NCBI GenBank assembly: GCA_947396885.1 | Contig: OX377201.1 | Location: forward strand, 61,840,623-61,904,622 | Source of the DNA: Heligmosomoides polygyrus polygyrus | Taxonomy: Eukaryota; Nematoda; Chromadorea; Rhabditida; Heligmosomidae | DNA length: 64,000 bases | Reading direction: 5' to 3' | Shown here: positions 46,101 through 55,190 of the stretch, in pieces | How positions within the stretch are numbered: the first letter of the stretch is position 1 | Layout: each line of letters opens with the position of its first letter | Notes under the pieces: generated by a model | The model's database searches: none | Seen by the model: only the letters and a program-made list of their open reading frames with translations | What the model was told of the DNA's origin: nothing | Made by a program: the position numbers and the translations under genes

Positions 46101-47468
46101 AAAGGAATAGAGCGATAGCGGGAAGATCTCGCTAACCTTCCCGCTCCCGTCGCTTCATGAATACGGCTACAGGTGACGGCGAGCATGAAAGTCGGGGTTG
46201 TTTTGGGTGATAATCACGAATATGATATCCACTTTGAAATTTTGGCCAACTACAGTAGTTCATTTCGAGCACGGGTGATCAAGGCTATCAGTGCAGTACA
46301 TAGAGTTGCTTTCTTCTCCTATTGTGGTCAGACTTGCTTTCCAATCGTCCACCTTGAGATGGAAAATAGTGCTCAAAAGTTGATAATTTGGAAAAGAAAT
46401 GACAGATTTGTGATCGGTAGATTAAATAATTTGCGTATTAGAAGAATGCCTACATTTGCAATGGCGTCTTCCCCCCCCCCCCCCCTCTGTCAGTAAGGAG
46501 GAGCAGTCGGGAAAAACTAGGCTGCAATACGACCAATACTACGAAGTCTTTATAGAAGGCCAAAGACTGACGAGCACATTCTAGAGGCCGACAAAAGCAA
46601 CACACCTCGATCATGCTCTTAGATGAGGTAACAGTGAGAAACGCTTTCAAAACAAATAGAGAATATTACAAAGGAATTATATAGGGGTAGCCACTAACGA
46701 CAGCTTCCCAAGAGAGAAAAACGGTTCAAAGCGAACACTACGTAACTACAAACTAATACGAATAGCAGAGTTTGGTTGGGAACAGAGATAGAAAGGTGCA
46801 AATCATGTCTTACCGAGGGCAAAACGTATTCAACAAAAAACGGTACAAAACGCGAAGCAATCGAAACTCCAGTCCCAGATGCGTACCCTTGGTCTGTCGC
46901 CCCTGGGTCAGCATCGCTATCCCCTCAGCCACCCTGTCACCACTGCCCTTGCTGTTAATGATTCATCTGAATGAGCTATGCAGTCCCCGTCAGGAGTACC
47001 TAACAAACTGTTAGTTTTCCAAGACTAACTATAATTGGAGCTCAAACCTTTGCAGGTTAATTTTTGCGCACGACACGGACATTCCAGGCGTCACTTCCTT
47101 CTTATCAGCACGCACGGAAGTGCTACAATTTTTTGAAATTTTTGACAGAGATAGTGCCAGCGAGTGCCTTCTTATATATTTTCAGGGTGCAGCTGAAATG
47201 ATTCTTGCCAGTGGTGAACATCCAGGTGCTCTAAAGGACAAGGTTTGCTCCCCTGGTGGAACAACGATAGCGGGCATACGAGAACTCGAGAAATCAGGTA
47301 AGACAGGCCGTTAAATGATAGGTAAACGGGCGGCAGTGGCTTCTTTATACAGTGCCTCGCCTACGAAAGCTAACTGACCTCGTTGATTCAACATGGCTTT
47401 CAGGATTTCGGTCAGCCGTCATTGAAGCCGTCAAGGCAGCGACAGAACGGGCCGACAACATGTCTTAG
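39107..47468 (+). CDS. pycr: pyrroline-5-carboxylate reductase, nine exons
   Basis: The enzyme reduces 1-pyrroline-5-carboxylate to proline with NAD(P)H, the last step of proline synthesis. Exons: 39107-39218, 43201-43265, 43322-43382, 43469-43608, 43682-43801, 43847-43951, 44052-44144, 47186-47297, 47404-47468 (TAG). All phases agree and give 290 residues, normal for the family. Seen: N-terminal Rossmann motif [16 protein letters not shown] (exon 1), VVVLALKPQ and [14 protein letters not shown] (exon 4), [16 protein letters not shown] (exon 5), ISGSAPAW (exon 6), [17 protein letters not shown] (exon 7), and the signature [17 protein letters not shown] (exon 8). The GSAPA motif has Ala where most members have Gly. 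ATG 39107 was chosen as first in-frame Met downstream of the stops; a start at the Met of MLLFVGG is possible. Introns 1 (3982 nt) and 7 (3041 nt) are filled with repeats. Intron 6 begins GCAAGT, a GC-AG intron. Confidence 0.93.
41636..42640. mobile_element. non-autonomous TIR element in P5CR intron 1
   Basis: The left end (41636-41772: GAGCGTTCTCCCCCTCGTC, GTCAAGTGGCTGCCTT, GGCAGACATTTNCAACGC, then a G-run) returns inverted at 42497-42640. A second inner pair, GACGGAGGATATCAGGACCG (~41809) and its inverse near 42268-42290, extends the arms. A third copy of the terminal ~140 bp lies at 60428-60566, inside another element. No transposase ORF, so the superfamily is unknown. Confidence 0.75.
43067..43115. 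repeat. (GA)n microsatellite, ~24 copies
   Basis: Uninterrupted GA dinucleotides, 49 bp, ending 85 bp before P5CR exon 2. Confidence 0.98.
45529..45597 (+). other. tRNA-like sequence in P5CR intron 7
   Basis: GGGTAGCCGAGTGGATATCG matches a Leu/Ser-type A box and AAGGTTCGATCG a B box, about 45 nt apart. The stems are not convincing, so it is probably a tRNA-derived SINE or pseudo-tRNA rather than a functional gene. Confidence 0.45.
45972..46168. mobile_element. ~200-bp MITE with GGCCGTATTNATGAA ends
   Basis: The left terminus GGCCGTATTAATGAACG and the right terminus CGCTTCATGAATACGGCTAC are imperfect inverted repeats. The interior carries GGGAACG/CGTTCC and CGGGAAG segments that also pair. 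No ORF. Confidence 0.65.
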
Positions 47469-47555
47469 CACAATTCTCACGCTTCCCCGCAAGCAGATGG
47501 AAAATTCCACAGGAATTATTGTTACAATGTGGTCTCATTCGCTGTTACCTTTTGC

Positions 47556-47561
47556 AATAAA
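47556..47561 (+). terminator. AATAAA polyadenylation signal of the P5CR gene
   Basis: AATAAA 88 nt after the TAG stop at 47466-47468, followed by an AT-rich stretch. It is the first such signal downstream. Confidence 0.7.
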
Positions 47562-47599
47562 TTATTTTATTACAATAAGGAGTTCTACGTAAAACGATC

Positions 47600-49285
47600 T
47601 CTTGTTGGACTTCACGATCAACAACAACAATAAAAGCAATATGAACAACAACAGGCTGGATTCACTACTGTGAACTACCAAATAGCAACGTGTGGGAGAG
47701 TCATAGCCACTGATGCAGCCGTGGGGCTTCATCTTACAACTAGGGACTGCTATTGAGGTAATGTATGAACAACGAGGCTACCTTAGCCCTACTCTCCACT
47801 GGATTCGACTTCGAAATATTGATGAACTGTCGCCTCAGCCGCGTCAGTTCCGCCAAAGTGCGGTGTCTCTTAACCAAGACCTGCAACACTCAACCTGTAA
47901 CACTCATTCCTCCAACTGGTGAAAGCCATCCGTCACCTTATCATCGCCACTCTCTGCTGCAGTTACCAGAATGTGCTGACCAACCCCTACTGACTTCTGT
48001 CGCTGAACGATTTCGCTGGCTACCTCCTGAGTAATCCGATCCAGTTCGTGAAGGAAGTTTATGGGCGCAAGAGGAACCACTTCTGTGCTCTTATTCTGGT
48101 TTAGCGCCTTGCCCTAAACACGAAATGTTTCAAACTGTACCTACTATTACAATACAGATCAAAGAAATGACCGTAGAATTTTTAAAGTGACCTTTTTAGG
48201 ATTTTTGAGTATTGCCTGCGAAGCACCGTTGTGGTCTACAAATTTTCGGCGAACGTTTGTGGTCGGATTCATCAATGCTTAAACCCGTGGGTATAAGGCG
48301 TAGAGACACACGATGAAGCACTTATCGTGGGTATCTCCACCCCATTTGCAGGCAGGTTTAATGATTGGTGAATCCGGCCTCTGGAAGGTCAAATGTGGGA
48401 AAACCGTGGCAGCTGGACATTGGTCTAACGATAAGTCGATCAGCAGCAAATGCAGCGGTGTATCGTTGAGCGGACTGCGATGCAGACTTTCAGAGAAAGG
48501 CACGGCTCAATCCCTGAAGTGGGGCTTATATATTCCTGAGGACGATATTCGCCCTTTCGCCAGTGCATTTTACTTCGCCAGGATACCGTATTCGCTTCAT
48601 GACCTTGTTTTCAACATTTTATGTGCGGTTGAAAAAGACGATTTGCGTTAAGTGGTCATCCTATAGTCCTATATGTTCCGTGTATTACGTATTGTGTCAG
48701 CTTTGGAAATCTTTTCCATGTGCGAGGTCATTTGAGAATACGAACGATACGTATTCGGGGCTATACGTCGAAAATTCACAGACATTCTATTCAGAAGTAT
48801 TCTTGGTGTTAGCGTTCTGACTACTCCAGAGATTGAAGGAAAGTTTCGCACAAACTTCGTCTAAGTGAGTTATCTGAGGTTCTAAGCGTAGCGTTCCCGG
48901 TATCGCGGTAAATAAAGGTAAGCCCAAAAACTGCACCATAGCATCCTCCTTTCACCTAGTCAATATGTTTCCGTTCCCATTTCATGATAAATCCAGATTC
49001 GTGATCAGCGCTTCAGGTGAACCCCTAAATGACGTTTGGACAAAAAAACTGCCGACCACTGGAGTCGTAGAAGTATGACAGTGCCAAGAAGACTCCTGCC
49101 TGAATTTCTATGAATGTTTGGCATCTAGTGCCGGTGAATCAATTCAACACGCAGTTGATCGGCTCACATTAATGTGCAGCTGCTACAGATTTTCACAACT
49201 CTTCTCCCACCCACAGGCTAGCAGGAGATTTGCCAACTAATACGGGGCTCTCAAGCGTTCCCCTGTACCACTTGTCGTCCCGTGA
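47600..49285. other. intergenic between the two convergent host genes, part 1
   Basis: Frames 47765-48034 and 48313-48651 (+) show no motif or splice support. A palindromic repeat lies at 48261-48380 and a dispersed repeat copy at ~48985-49040. Confidence 0.4.
48261..48380. repeat. palindromic repeat, relative of the 20774 hairpin
   Basis: GGTCGGATTCATCAATGCTT...AAACC at the left and GGTTTAATGATTGGTGAATCCGGCC at the right are inverted. The GGCCGGATTCATCAA terminus matches the perfect hairpin at 20774-20828. Confidence 0.6.
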
Positions 49286-49709
49286 GGGGCGGTCTTTATG
49301 TACGAATGGTCGCCGCGCCCGCGACGACGACTGTCGCGTGCGCGATCAGCTCCGCAGCGGTCGTGGGAGCTGTGCAACATGACTTGCTGCAGACGCTAGG
49401 TTTGAGTTGTTGATATCCCTTTCGGGTGTTGCAGGGGTTGCGGGAAAACAGGCTCTGGTTCAGAAATCGAGTTCGAATTATAAAACTAAGTAACGTTCTA
49501 GTGCTCAATTTTATATGATGCTTCTTCAGGAAAAGCTGAAAATATGACACACGATCGCAGTGAAACTAAGTTTGTAAACACTTTCTAACACTTGATGTGC
49601 AAGTTTCGATGCAGGTCTAGATACCACTGGCCGCTGAAGTCACCCAATTGCGACGTCTTCTGCCGCGCGACTCGCCGCGTCCGCGGCGACCATTCGTACA
49701 TAATGTCCC
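49286..49709. mobile_element. ~430-bp MITE copy A
   Basis: Inverted ends TTTATGTACGAATGGTCGCC (49294-49313) and GGCGACCATTCGTACATAAT (~49685-49704). The interior has TGTTGATATCCCTTTC, ATATGATGCTTCTTCAGGAA and AATATGACACAC. It matches copy B (51889-52320) throughout, in the same orientation. No transposase. It sits directly at the 3' edge of an RTE-like fragment. Confidence 0.85.
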
Positions 49710-49711
49710 AC

Positions 49712-50335
49712 AGCCGTCGTCCCGTTGATCCTCGAGTTGCTCGAGCGGACGCCAGCAGTGTCTCCATTCGTCCCTGCCCCATGCCGAAGTGCTCCAATGG
49801 ATCACTCTATCTTGCGGGACATAAAGAGCGTCATATCATTCCTTTAGGGCGTTCAAGAAGAAATCCGACCAACGCATTGGTGGGCGCCTGATGCTCTCTT
49901 GACATCCCGCGGAATCCAGTCGGTGACGACTCTCGTCCAGCGGGTGTCTGCGAAGCATATTACGTGGCCGGCAAACCCAATTTTCGACGACTTGGCCCAT
50001 GCAATAGCGTCTCTGATCTTCGAACGTCGACTAAGCTCGGAACTCCAAAGGCCTTCTCTCACTTGCGTGAACCATGTCATTTCGAGCATCGTCCTCTCGA
50101 TTCCTCACTGCGCGAGTTAGTGCAGGAAGAACAGTCAAAGTCAAATATGTGAGCAGGGAGCCGGACGTTCTTAATCTTCTTCACGATTTCTTCGACTTTT
50201 GAAAGCTCCCCAAGCTGCTCGTTTTCTCCTGCCCAGTTTCGGCGGCAAGTCGTTGGTCATGTTGACTACGCGGCCTAAGTAAACCTAGCCGCAGCATTCG
50301 GAGATGTTCGTCCTGTTGAGAATCGGCATCAGAAA
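49712..50335 (-). mobile_element. RTE-like retroelement 3, 3' fragment
   Basis: Read on the - strand from ~50335: NECC/GRRKRAAWGAF-like segments with stops, then RSSELSRRSKIRDA variants (FTQVREGLWSSELSRRSKIR, DAIAWAKSSKIGFAGHV, VVTDWIPRDVKRASG; 50089-49853), then EWRHCWRPLEQLEDQRDDG. These match the C-terminal part of RTE-like element 1 (27650-28210). Stops and shifts make it dead, and everything upstream of the RT C-terminus is missing. Confidence 0.8.
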
Positions 50336-50469
50336 GAAAGAAAAAGTTCATCAGTCTTTAATGAGCACCGTCTACGGCTTTAGCCCAACGTTCCTACGTA
50401 CAAAGCCGAAGCGGTTGCTCACGATTCTAAATAGGTCTCTTCGAAATCCCGACCAATTCGTTGACCTCC

Positions 50470-51501
50470 CTAGTTAGGTGAGTACCCTACAAAGCTATAA
50501 GAACCTGCTGCCGTTACCTCGCACATCCAACTGAAAATGTCGGTCAAAGGAATATCGACGAAGTTAGGGGACCGGTGCTCCAGGTCGACATTCATATCCT
50601 CTGGCGCATCCACGGATGATGGCCTGAATACTTCGTGGTAACAAGACAAGAAGCAACCGGTGACTTGGGCAAGAGTGAATGCGAGGTTAATACACAACCT
50701 AATCGTTCGCACTTCTCAAATTGGACAACAGACAAATTTGGGAGGTACGAACAGGAAAGGGTGAAAACGGCAAAACTCGAAAAGTACACCTCACTTTTCG
50801 CTTTTTCCGACCTCGACTTCGTATAAAGGAGAGTCCCAACGATTTCGAGGATCCGGCTTCTCATATCGAGAGATCAAGTCGGTAATAGTAGCTCCTTTGT
50901 ACCTAAAGTGGCAGATTCCAGAGCTACACCGAATGACTAGAGGACTCCCACACCTGGTGCCTTCTTCTTTCTGCTCGTTTAACCACTTGCAGGTAGACTC
51001 TTTTGCATGGCAGTAAAGAACTGCAAACGTCGTTCTGCACTGTTTGGCTACAAGGAATAGCTCATATCTGTACCCTGAATTAACAGTTTGGTTCACAGAA
51101 AAGTGCCAGCGGTAGACATCTTGTGTAATCTGAAACGTTGCTAGAAGAACTAGGTCAACGTTGCGAATCACCTTTTATGTAGTTCAGGCAATCACATATC
51201 ACTATGGTGTTTTGGTTTAAGCACTTCTGAACAGACGACCGCAGGAACGAACGCTGCTCCATTTCCTGAAAGGTTTGGAAGGGGAGATGCACGAACTCCA
51301 TAAAATGGAGGTATAGAAGTCCTATTCAATCCTGAGGCGTACCTTCGTAGAAGTGCCATAGTGATCCCTACAGAAGCTTGGGTAGTCATCCTCCCGAATA
51401 ATCACAGTTTCTTTCCCTTTGCTCGATAAAAACTCTTGAATCCGTCCGACTATCGTTGATTTTCCACATGACGGATAGCCAGTCACCAGAAGTAGGGGCA
51501 T
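50470..51501 (-). CDS. kti12: KTI12-like Elongator-associated P-loop protein
   Basis: KTI12 proteins are P-loop nucleotide-binding partners of Elongator, needed for wobble-uridine tRNA modification. Exon 1 is 51501-51343: MPLLLVTGYPSCGKSTIVGR with Walker A GYPSCGKS, then VIIREDDYPSF. Exon 2 is 51265-51172, ending IVICDCLNYIK (the DSLNYIKG block, with Cys for Ser). Exon 3 starts at 51074: GYRYELFLVAKQCRTTFAVL, and later ISRYEKPDPRNRWDSPLYEV, the family block R+E.Pd.rNRWDsPLf. Phases agree at both joins. Inside exon 3, 50953-50903 is a 51-nt stretch with GTGTGG...TTTAG that may be an in-frame intron. The 3' end is uncertain: either it stops at TGA 50791-50793 or continues into an exon around 50680-50590 (FRPSSVDAPEDMNVDLEHRS) and perhaps 50505-50470. 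The gene converges on P5CR and lies between two direct MITE copies. Confidence 0.85.
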
Positions 51502-51888
51502 CTCCGCAATGCCGAACCTCTACTAACTATGCGATAACAGCATCACATGCATTCATTTTCATGTACAGATCGAACAGTCAATCAGAGTAATTGATAATGC
51601 TTTCTAATTGTAAGCACATCGATGCTAATAGTGAGTTCAACACGAAATGAGATTGAGATCGGCTCTACTGCAGGAAGAGGAAACCCCTAGAAGTGAAGAG
51701 GCCCTGAGGGACAGGACGGTGACAGGGAATGGTCCCATGGCCAGTGGTGATTTTCACCTCTCTGTTTGCATGGCGCTGACCTGTCACGCAAGCGGGTTAA
51801 GCGCTGGGGTAGGTGATGCCAGTCTGAGGGGATGTGAAGTGGTACGAAGATAGTTCTATGAACGCGAACTGAAACGGGTATTTCCGAG
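51502..51888. other. 5' flank of the KTI12-like gene
   Basis: The promoter should lie here but no clear element is recognised. The + frame 51647-51853 is unsupported. Confidence 0.4.
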
Positions 51889-52320
51889 AGGCGGTCTTTA
51901 TGTACGAATGGTCGCCGCGCCCGCGACGACGACTGTCGCGTGCGCGATGAGCTCCGCTGCGGTCGTGGGAGCTGTGCCTCATGATTTGCTGCAGACACTA
52001 TGTTTGAGTTGTTGATATCCCTTTCTGCTATTGCAGGAGCTGGGGGAAAACATGCTCTGGTCCAGAAATTAAGTTCGAGTTATAAAACTAAGCAACTTTC
52101 TAATGCTCAATGCTATATGATGCTTCTTCAGGAAAAGCTGAAAATATGACACACTATCGCAGTGAAACTGAGTTTGTACACACTTTCTAACACTTGGTGT
52201 GCAAGTTTTGATGGAGGTCTAGATACCACTGGCCGCTGAAGTCACCCAATTGCGACGTCTTCTGCCGCGCTCGCCGCGCGAGTCGCCGCGTTCGCGGCGA
52301 CCATTCGTACATAATGTCCC
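51889..52320. mobile_element. ~430-bp MITE copy B
   Basis: Same inverted ends and interior as copy A (CTTTATGTACGAATGGTCGC at 51896; GCGACCATTCGTACATAATG near the right end), same orientation, with scattered substitutions and a small CGCGCTCGCC expansion near 52270. Confidence 0.85.
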
Positions 52321-52814
52321 GCAGCCAAGGACATCATAGGGCGATAGGTGAGAGCCGCTAGAGAAGCGAATCGAACAGAGTTCTTCCCACAGCGTCCTCT
52401 CACTGCGACGGACACGAAATCAGCAGGACGACCATGCTTGTGTGGTCACTGTAGGGTAGGAAGGAACTTGACCCCACGTGAAGATTGAACGGATCTACAC
52501 CCTTGGCGCTCCTTCGGCGGCTACGGGCAACGGTCAACCAGGGCAGCGAGACGGCGAGAGCGCGGCGAAACAGACACCCCTGCTGCGCTCCGACAGAACG
52601 GGCCGGCCGAGCGCCCGGGTGGAGACCACGCTCGGCGCCTGCGTCTCCAGGGCCCCGACCGTTTGGAGATTTGCAGTGAAGGGGACTAAACTTCAGTGAG
52701 AGGGAGATCATGGTCCACAAGGATACGACTTCCTGTAAGGCACAACCGAGATGTGCCGAAGCTGTACCTTCTAAGGGAATTAATATGATGACCCAAAGTA
52801 TTGAGGGTATACGA
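52321..52814. other. intergenic, GC-rich open frames
   Basis: Overlapping frames on both strands (52400-52858 -, 52478-52699 +) are in a locally GC-rich patch. It may be the leader of a retroelement (similar style to 25565-25740), but I cannot show this. Confidence 0.3.
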
Positions 52815-52984
52815 CAAGCGCGTGCGTTAAATCTTTGCGATAAATTTTTAACGACCATTTTTTAACAACAAGATTTGCGCTAAAATTGGTAAACTCGTTA
52901 AATAATATTTCGCTCACTGTAGTTAGTTTAGCAGCATTGGAGTGCCGAAAGTCAGATTTCATTCTTCATTGATCTTTTCGACTC

Positions 52985-53910
52985 CATCTTCTTGGAAATT
53001 GTACTATTTTCACGTCGAGTTGGACTCTTTTAAATCAAAGTGGACGCTTTTCACGTCAAACTGGACGCCCTTCTAAACTAGCCTAAGGCTTTTGAAGTGA
53101 CAACGAACTTTTCAAAATTGAAATGAGCTTCTTCTACATTAAACTGGAGACTCTCGAAAAATGTTAAAATAATTTTTTGCTCAAGAAAAATCATAATATA
53201 ACTTTCTTTGAGGTGTTAATTTACTTCCAAATAAGTGGACATATAGTTTGAAAATTTGTAAAAATTTTATTTTCGAAAAAAAGCAGTGATTTAGAGCGTC
53301 CAGTTTGACGTGAAAAGCGTCCACTTTGATTTAAAAGCGTCCAATTCGACGTGAAAATAGTATAATTTCCAAGAAGATGGAGTCCAAAAGAGCAGGAAGG
53401 CAGCCATTTTCTATTGCCAAAACGTAGATTGCGCCATGCCACCGCCCGAAACTTTGCGATTTTATTCGATTGATAGCAAAATTTTTGTTTGCATGCAGTT
53501 TCACACCTGCAAAGAGTGCAACATAAACAACTGTAAAAAACACATATCCTAACTTTCTTGCTGCATGTAACCAGTATTTACACTATCAATCAAATGAACA
53601 TTGCGACTTTCTTTCCGAGTGCATGGCGCGACCATCTTTTAACGCGCTACATGATTGCTGCCTTGTTGCTGTTCAAAAAAAAACTTTATTAACTTTTTAT
53701 TTTTTCTCAAAAGATTAAATTTGTGTAAAATTATTACACTTATTGGGGCAGGGCAACTAAACAATTTCGAGGAAAGTTATACCAAAGTTTCCTTGAGCAA
53801 AAAATTATTCTGACCATCTTAGTGAGTCTGTAGTAGATTTCATAGATTTCTAAAGTATTAGGGGGCTTAGAAGAGTGTCCAATTTGATGTGAAAAATGTC
53901 CAATCTGAGT
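52985..53910. mobile_element. fold-back DNA element, rearranged second copy
   Basis: GGACTCTTTTAAATCAAAGTGGA and TTTTCACGTCAAACTGGACG (52999-53071) recur inverted at ~53296-53360 and again in part at 53865-53910. The central part (53400-53770: TTCGATTGATAG, ACTATCAATCAAATGAAC, ATGATTGCTGCCTTG) matches 11740-11960 of the first copy. The extra inner inverted pair indicates an internal insertion or duplication. Confidence 0.6.
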
Positions 53911-53984
53911 GAGAATTGTATATATGACTATGCCTTCATTTGCAATCCATATATCATCAACAAAACTGTTAATGCCTGTATCAC

Positions 53985-54600
53985 CTGTCATCTCGTTGGT
54001 CATCGACCTGCTCGAGCGGGCGCCAGCAGCGTCTCCACTCGTCCCTGTCGCGTTCAGGGCCTTCACGAAGAAGTCCGACCAACGTGTTGGTGGGCGTCCT
54101 GGTGTTCTCTTGACATCCCGAGAAATACAATCGGTAACCGCTCTGGTTCAGCGGGTGCCTGCGAAGCGCACTACGTGGCCGGCCCACCTAATTTTCGACA
54201 ACTTGGCCCACGCGACAGCGTCTCTGATCTTCGAACGTCGACGAAGCTCGGAACTCCGGATGCCTCCTCTCAGTTGTGTGAGTCGTGTCACTCCATCGTC
54301 CTTGATTCCACGCTGCGCAACGCTGATCGGGTGTTCATACTGCTTCCGTATAGCCCAATTCTCTGAGAGGGGCAGGAAGAACAGCGGCGTCGAATAGGCG
54401 AGCACGGAGTCTAACGTTCTTCGTCTCCTTCACGACTTCTTCGACGCTCTTAAAAGCTCGCCAAGTCGCTCTCCTCCTTCTGCTCAGCTCTGGCACTAGG
54501 TCGTTGGCAACGTGGAGGCGCACGCCAGTAAATTGGTCGGGGAGCAAGAAAATGCCAAACACGAGGTCGATATGGATTCGTACTTGCACTAACTCAAGCA
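53985..54600 (-). mobile_element. RTE-like retroelement 4, 3' fragment
   Basis: On the - strand: NDLVPELSRRRRATWRAFKS and VEEVVKETKNVRLRARLFDA (54510-54390), then GIRSSELRRRSKIRDA, VAWAKLSKIRWAGHVVRFAG (54260-54148), then degenerate WIPRDVK- and [20 protein letters not shown] remains to ~53985. Same C-terminal region as elements 1 and 3, with different breakpoints. Dead by stops and shifts. Confidence 0.8.
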
Positions 54601-54952
54601 AGTAGAGCGTTTCCTCGGTACTGAGAAAGCTGATACGAAGTAAAATTTCTAAAATGGTGAGTAAGATGTCGTTAATTCAATTTAACGGAAATTTTCGTCG
54701 TTGAATTTCGTTTAAAAAATTAACGAAAATTGCCGGTAAATCGTTAATAGTTAAACGCACACCTCTGGTGTACAAGCGGCCCACCATCAGATCTCCTTTA
54801 CTACCCGTCTTGTTTCAGCACAGCATTGGAGAGGGGTGGCGGTTCTTCTTCCTCTGCCAAGCCGCGTGCGGTCGCGTCGTGTCGACGTGGCAATTTTCGA
54901 TATTCACCGACACCACGGTCAATCGATACGGAGGATTGCGATCAAAACTCTT

Positions 54953-55022
54953 GCGCCAGGCTGGACTCGAACCCGCATCTTCTGCTTTCCGGGCAGCGAT
55001 GTTCGCCTTAAACCACCGGCGC
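54953..55022 (-). tRNA. tRNA-like gene or pseudogene, copy 1
   Basis: On the - strand the 70 nt begin GCGCCGG and end CTGGCGC, a 7-bp acceptor stem with one G-T pair. The A box is GGTGGTTTAAGGCG, an anticodon-like CTGC/GCAG stem holds the loop CCGGAAA, and the T arm is GCGGGTTCGAGTCCAGC with one mismatch. If real, the anticodon would read GGA, but position 33 is C, not U, and there is no long Ser variable arm. More likely a tRNA-derived element. Confidence 0.35.
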
Positions 55023-55097
55023 TCTTTGACCGCACGTAACATCCGCGATATCCTCGAGGTCCATCAGCACCCACCCCATGTTACGTGCGGCCAAAGA

Positions 55098-55167
55098 GCG
55101 CCGGTGGTGTAAGGCGAACATCGCTGCCCGGAAAGCAGAAGATGCGGATTCGAGTCCCGCCTGGCGC
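55098..55167 (+). tRNA. tRNA-like gene or pseudogene, copy 2
   Basis: Inverted partner of the copy at 54953-55022 with the same acceptor stem GCGCCGG/CTGGCGC and CCGGAAA loop. The A box differs by one base (GGTGGTGTAAGGCG) and the T arm is GCGGATTCGAGTCCCGC. The consensus of the two copies gives a perfect T stem, so an ancestral tRNA or a tRNA-headed SINE is likely. Confidence 0.35.
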
Positions 55168-55190
55168 CAGAGTTTTGATCGCAACAAAAC

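Larger units (their letters stand above)
44145..47185 (+). other. intron 7 of the P5CR gene, 3041 nt
   Basis: Donor CTG|GTATGT, acceptor TATTTTCAG. It holds a tRNA-like sequence, a small palindromic MITE, a copy of the dispersed repeat (~46185-46240) and a C-run at ~46471-46486. No nested gene was recognised; open frames at 44341-44532 and 46173-46496 are unsupported. Confidence 0.75.
52815..54767. mobile_element. decayed hAT-like element with nested repeats
   Basis: The left end CAAGCGCGTGCGTTAAA (52815) and right end TTTAACTATTAAC...AAACGCACACCTCTG (to 54767) resemble the TIR of the hAT-like element at 15019. Flanking 8-mers GTATACGA (52807-52814) and GTGTACAA (54768-54775) agree at 6 of 8 bases, as an old target duplication would. 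Subterminal regions are rich in TTAACGA / GTTAAA strings. Inside lie a fold-back element (52985-53910) and an RTE-like fragment. The boundary claim is inference from weak ends. Confidence 0.5.
54930..55190. repeat. inverted pair of a tRNA-containing repeat, ~110-bp arms
   Basis: The left arm (~54930-55043) and right arm (~55078-55190) are near-perfect reverse complements, from GATCAAAACTCT/AGAGTTTTGATC outside to CGTAACAT/ATGTTACG inside. The spacer CCGCGATATCCTCGAGGTCC...CACCCA returns inverted at 55326-55362. Confidence 0.9.

Noticed and set aside
47713..48034. Open frames just downstream of the P5CR gene
   Set aside because: No splice signals or motifs, and they lie beyond the poly(A) signal of that gene.
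54953..55167. Two functional tRNA genes
   Set aside because: Reported only at low confidence: C at position 33, unclear class and a repeat-like inverted context argue against function.
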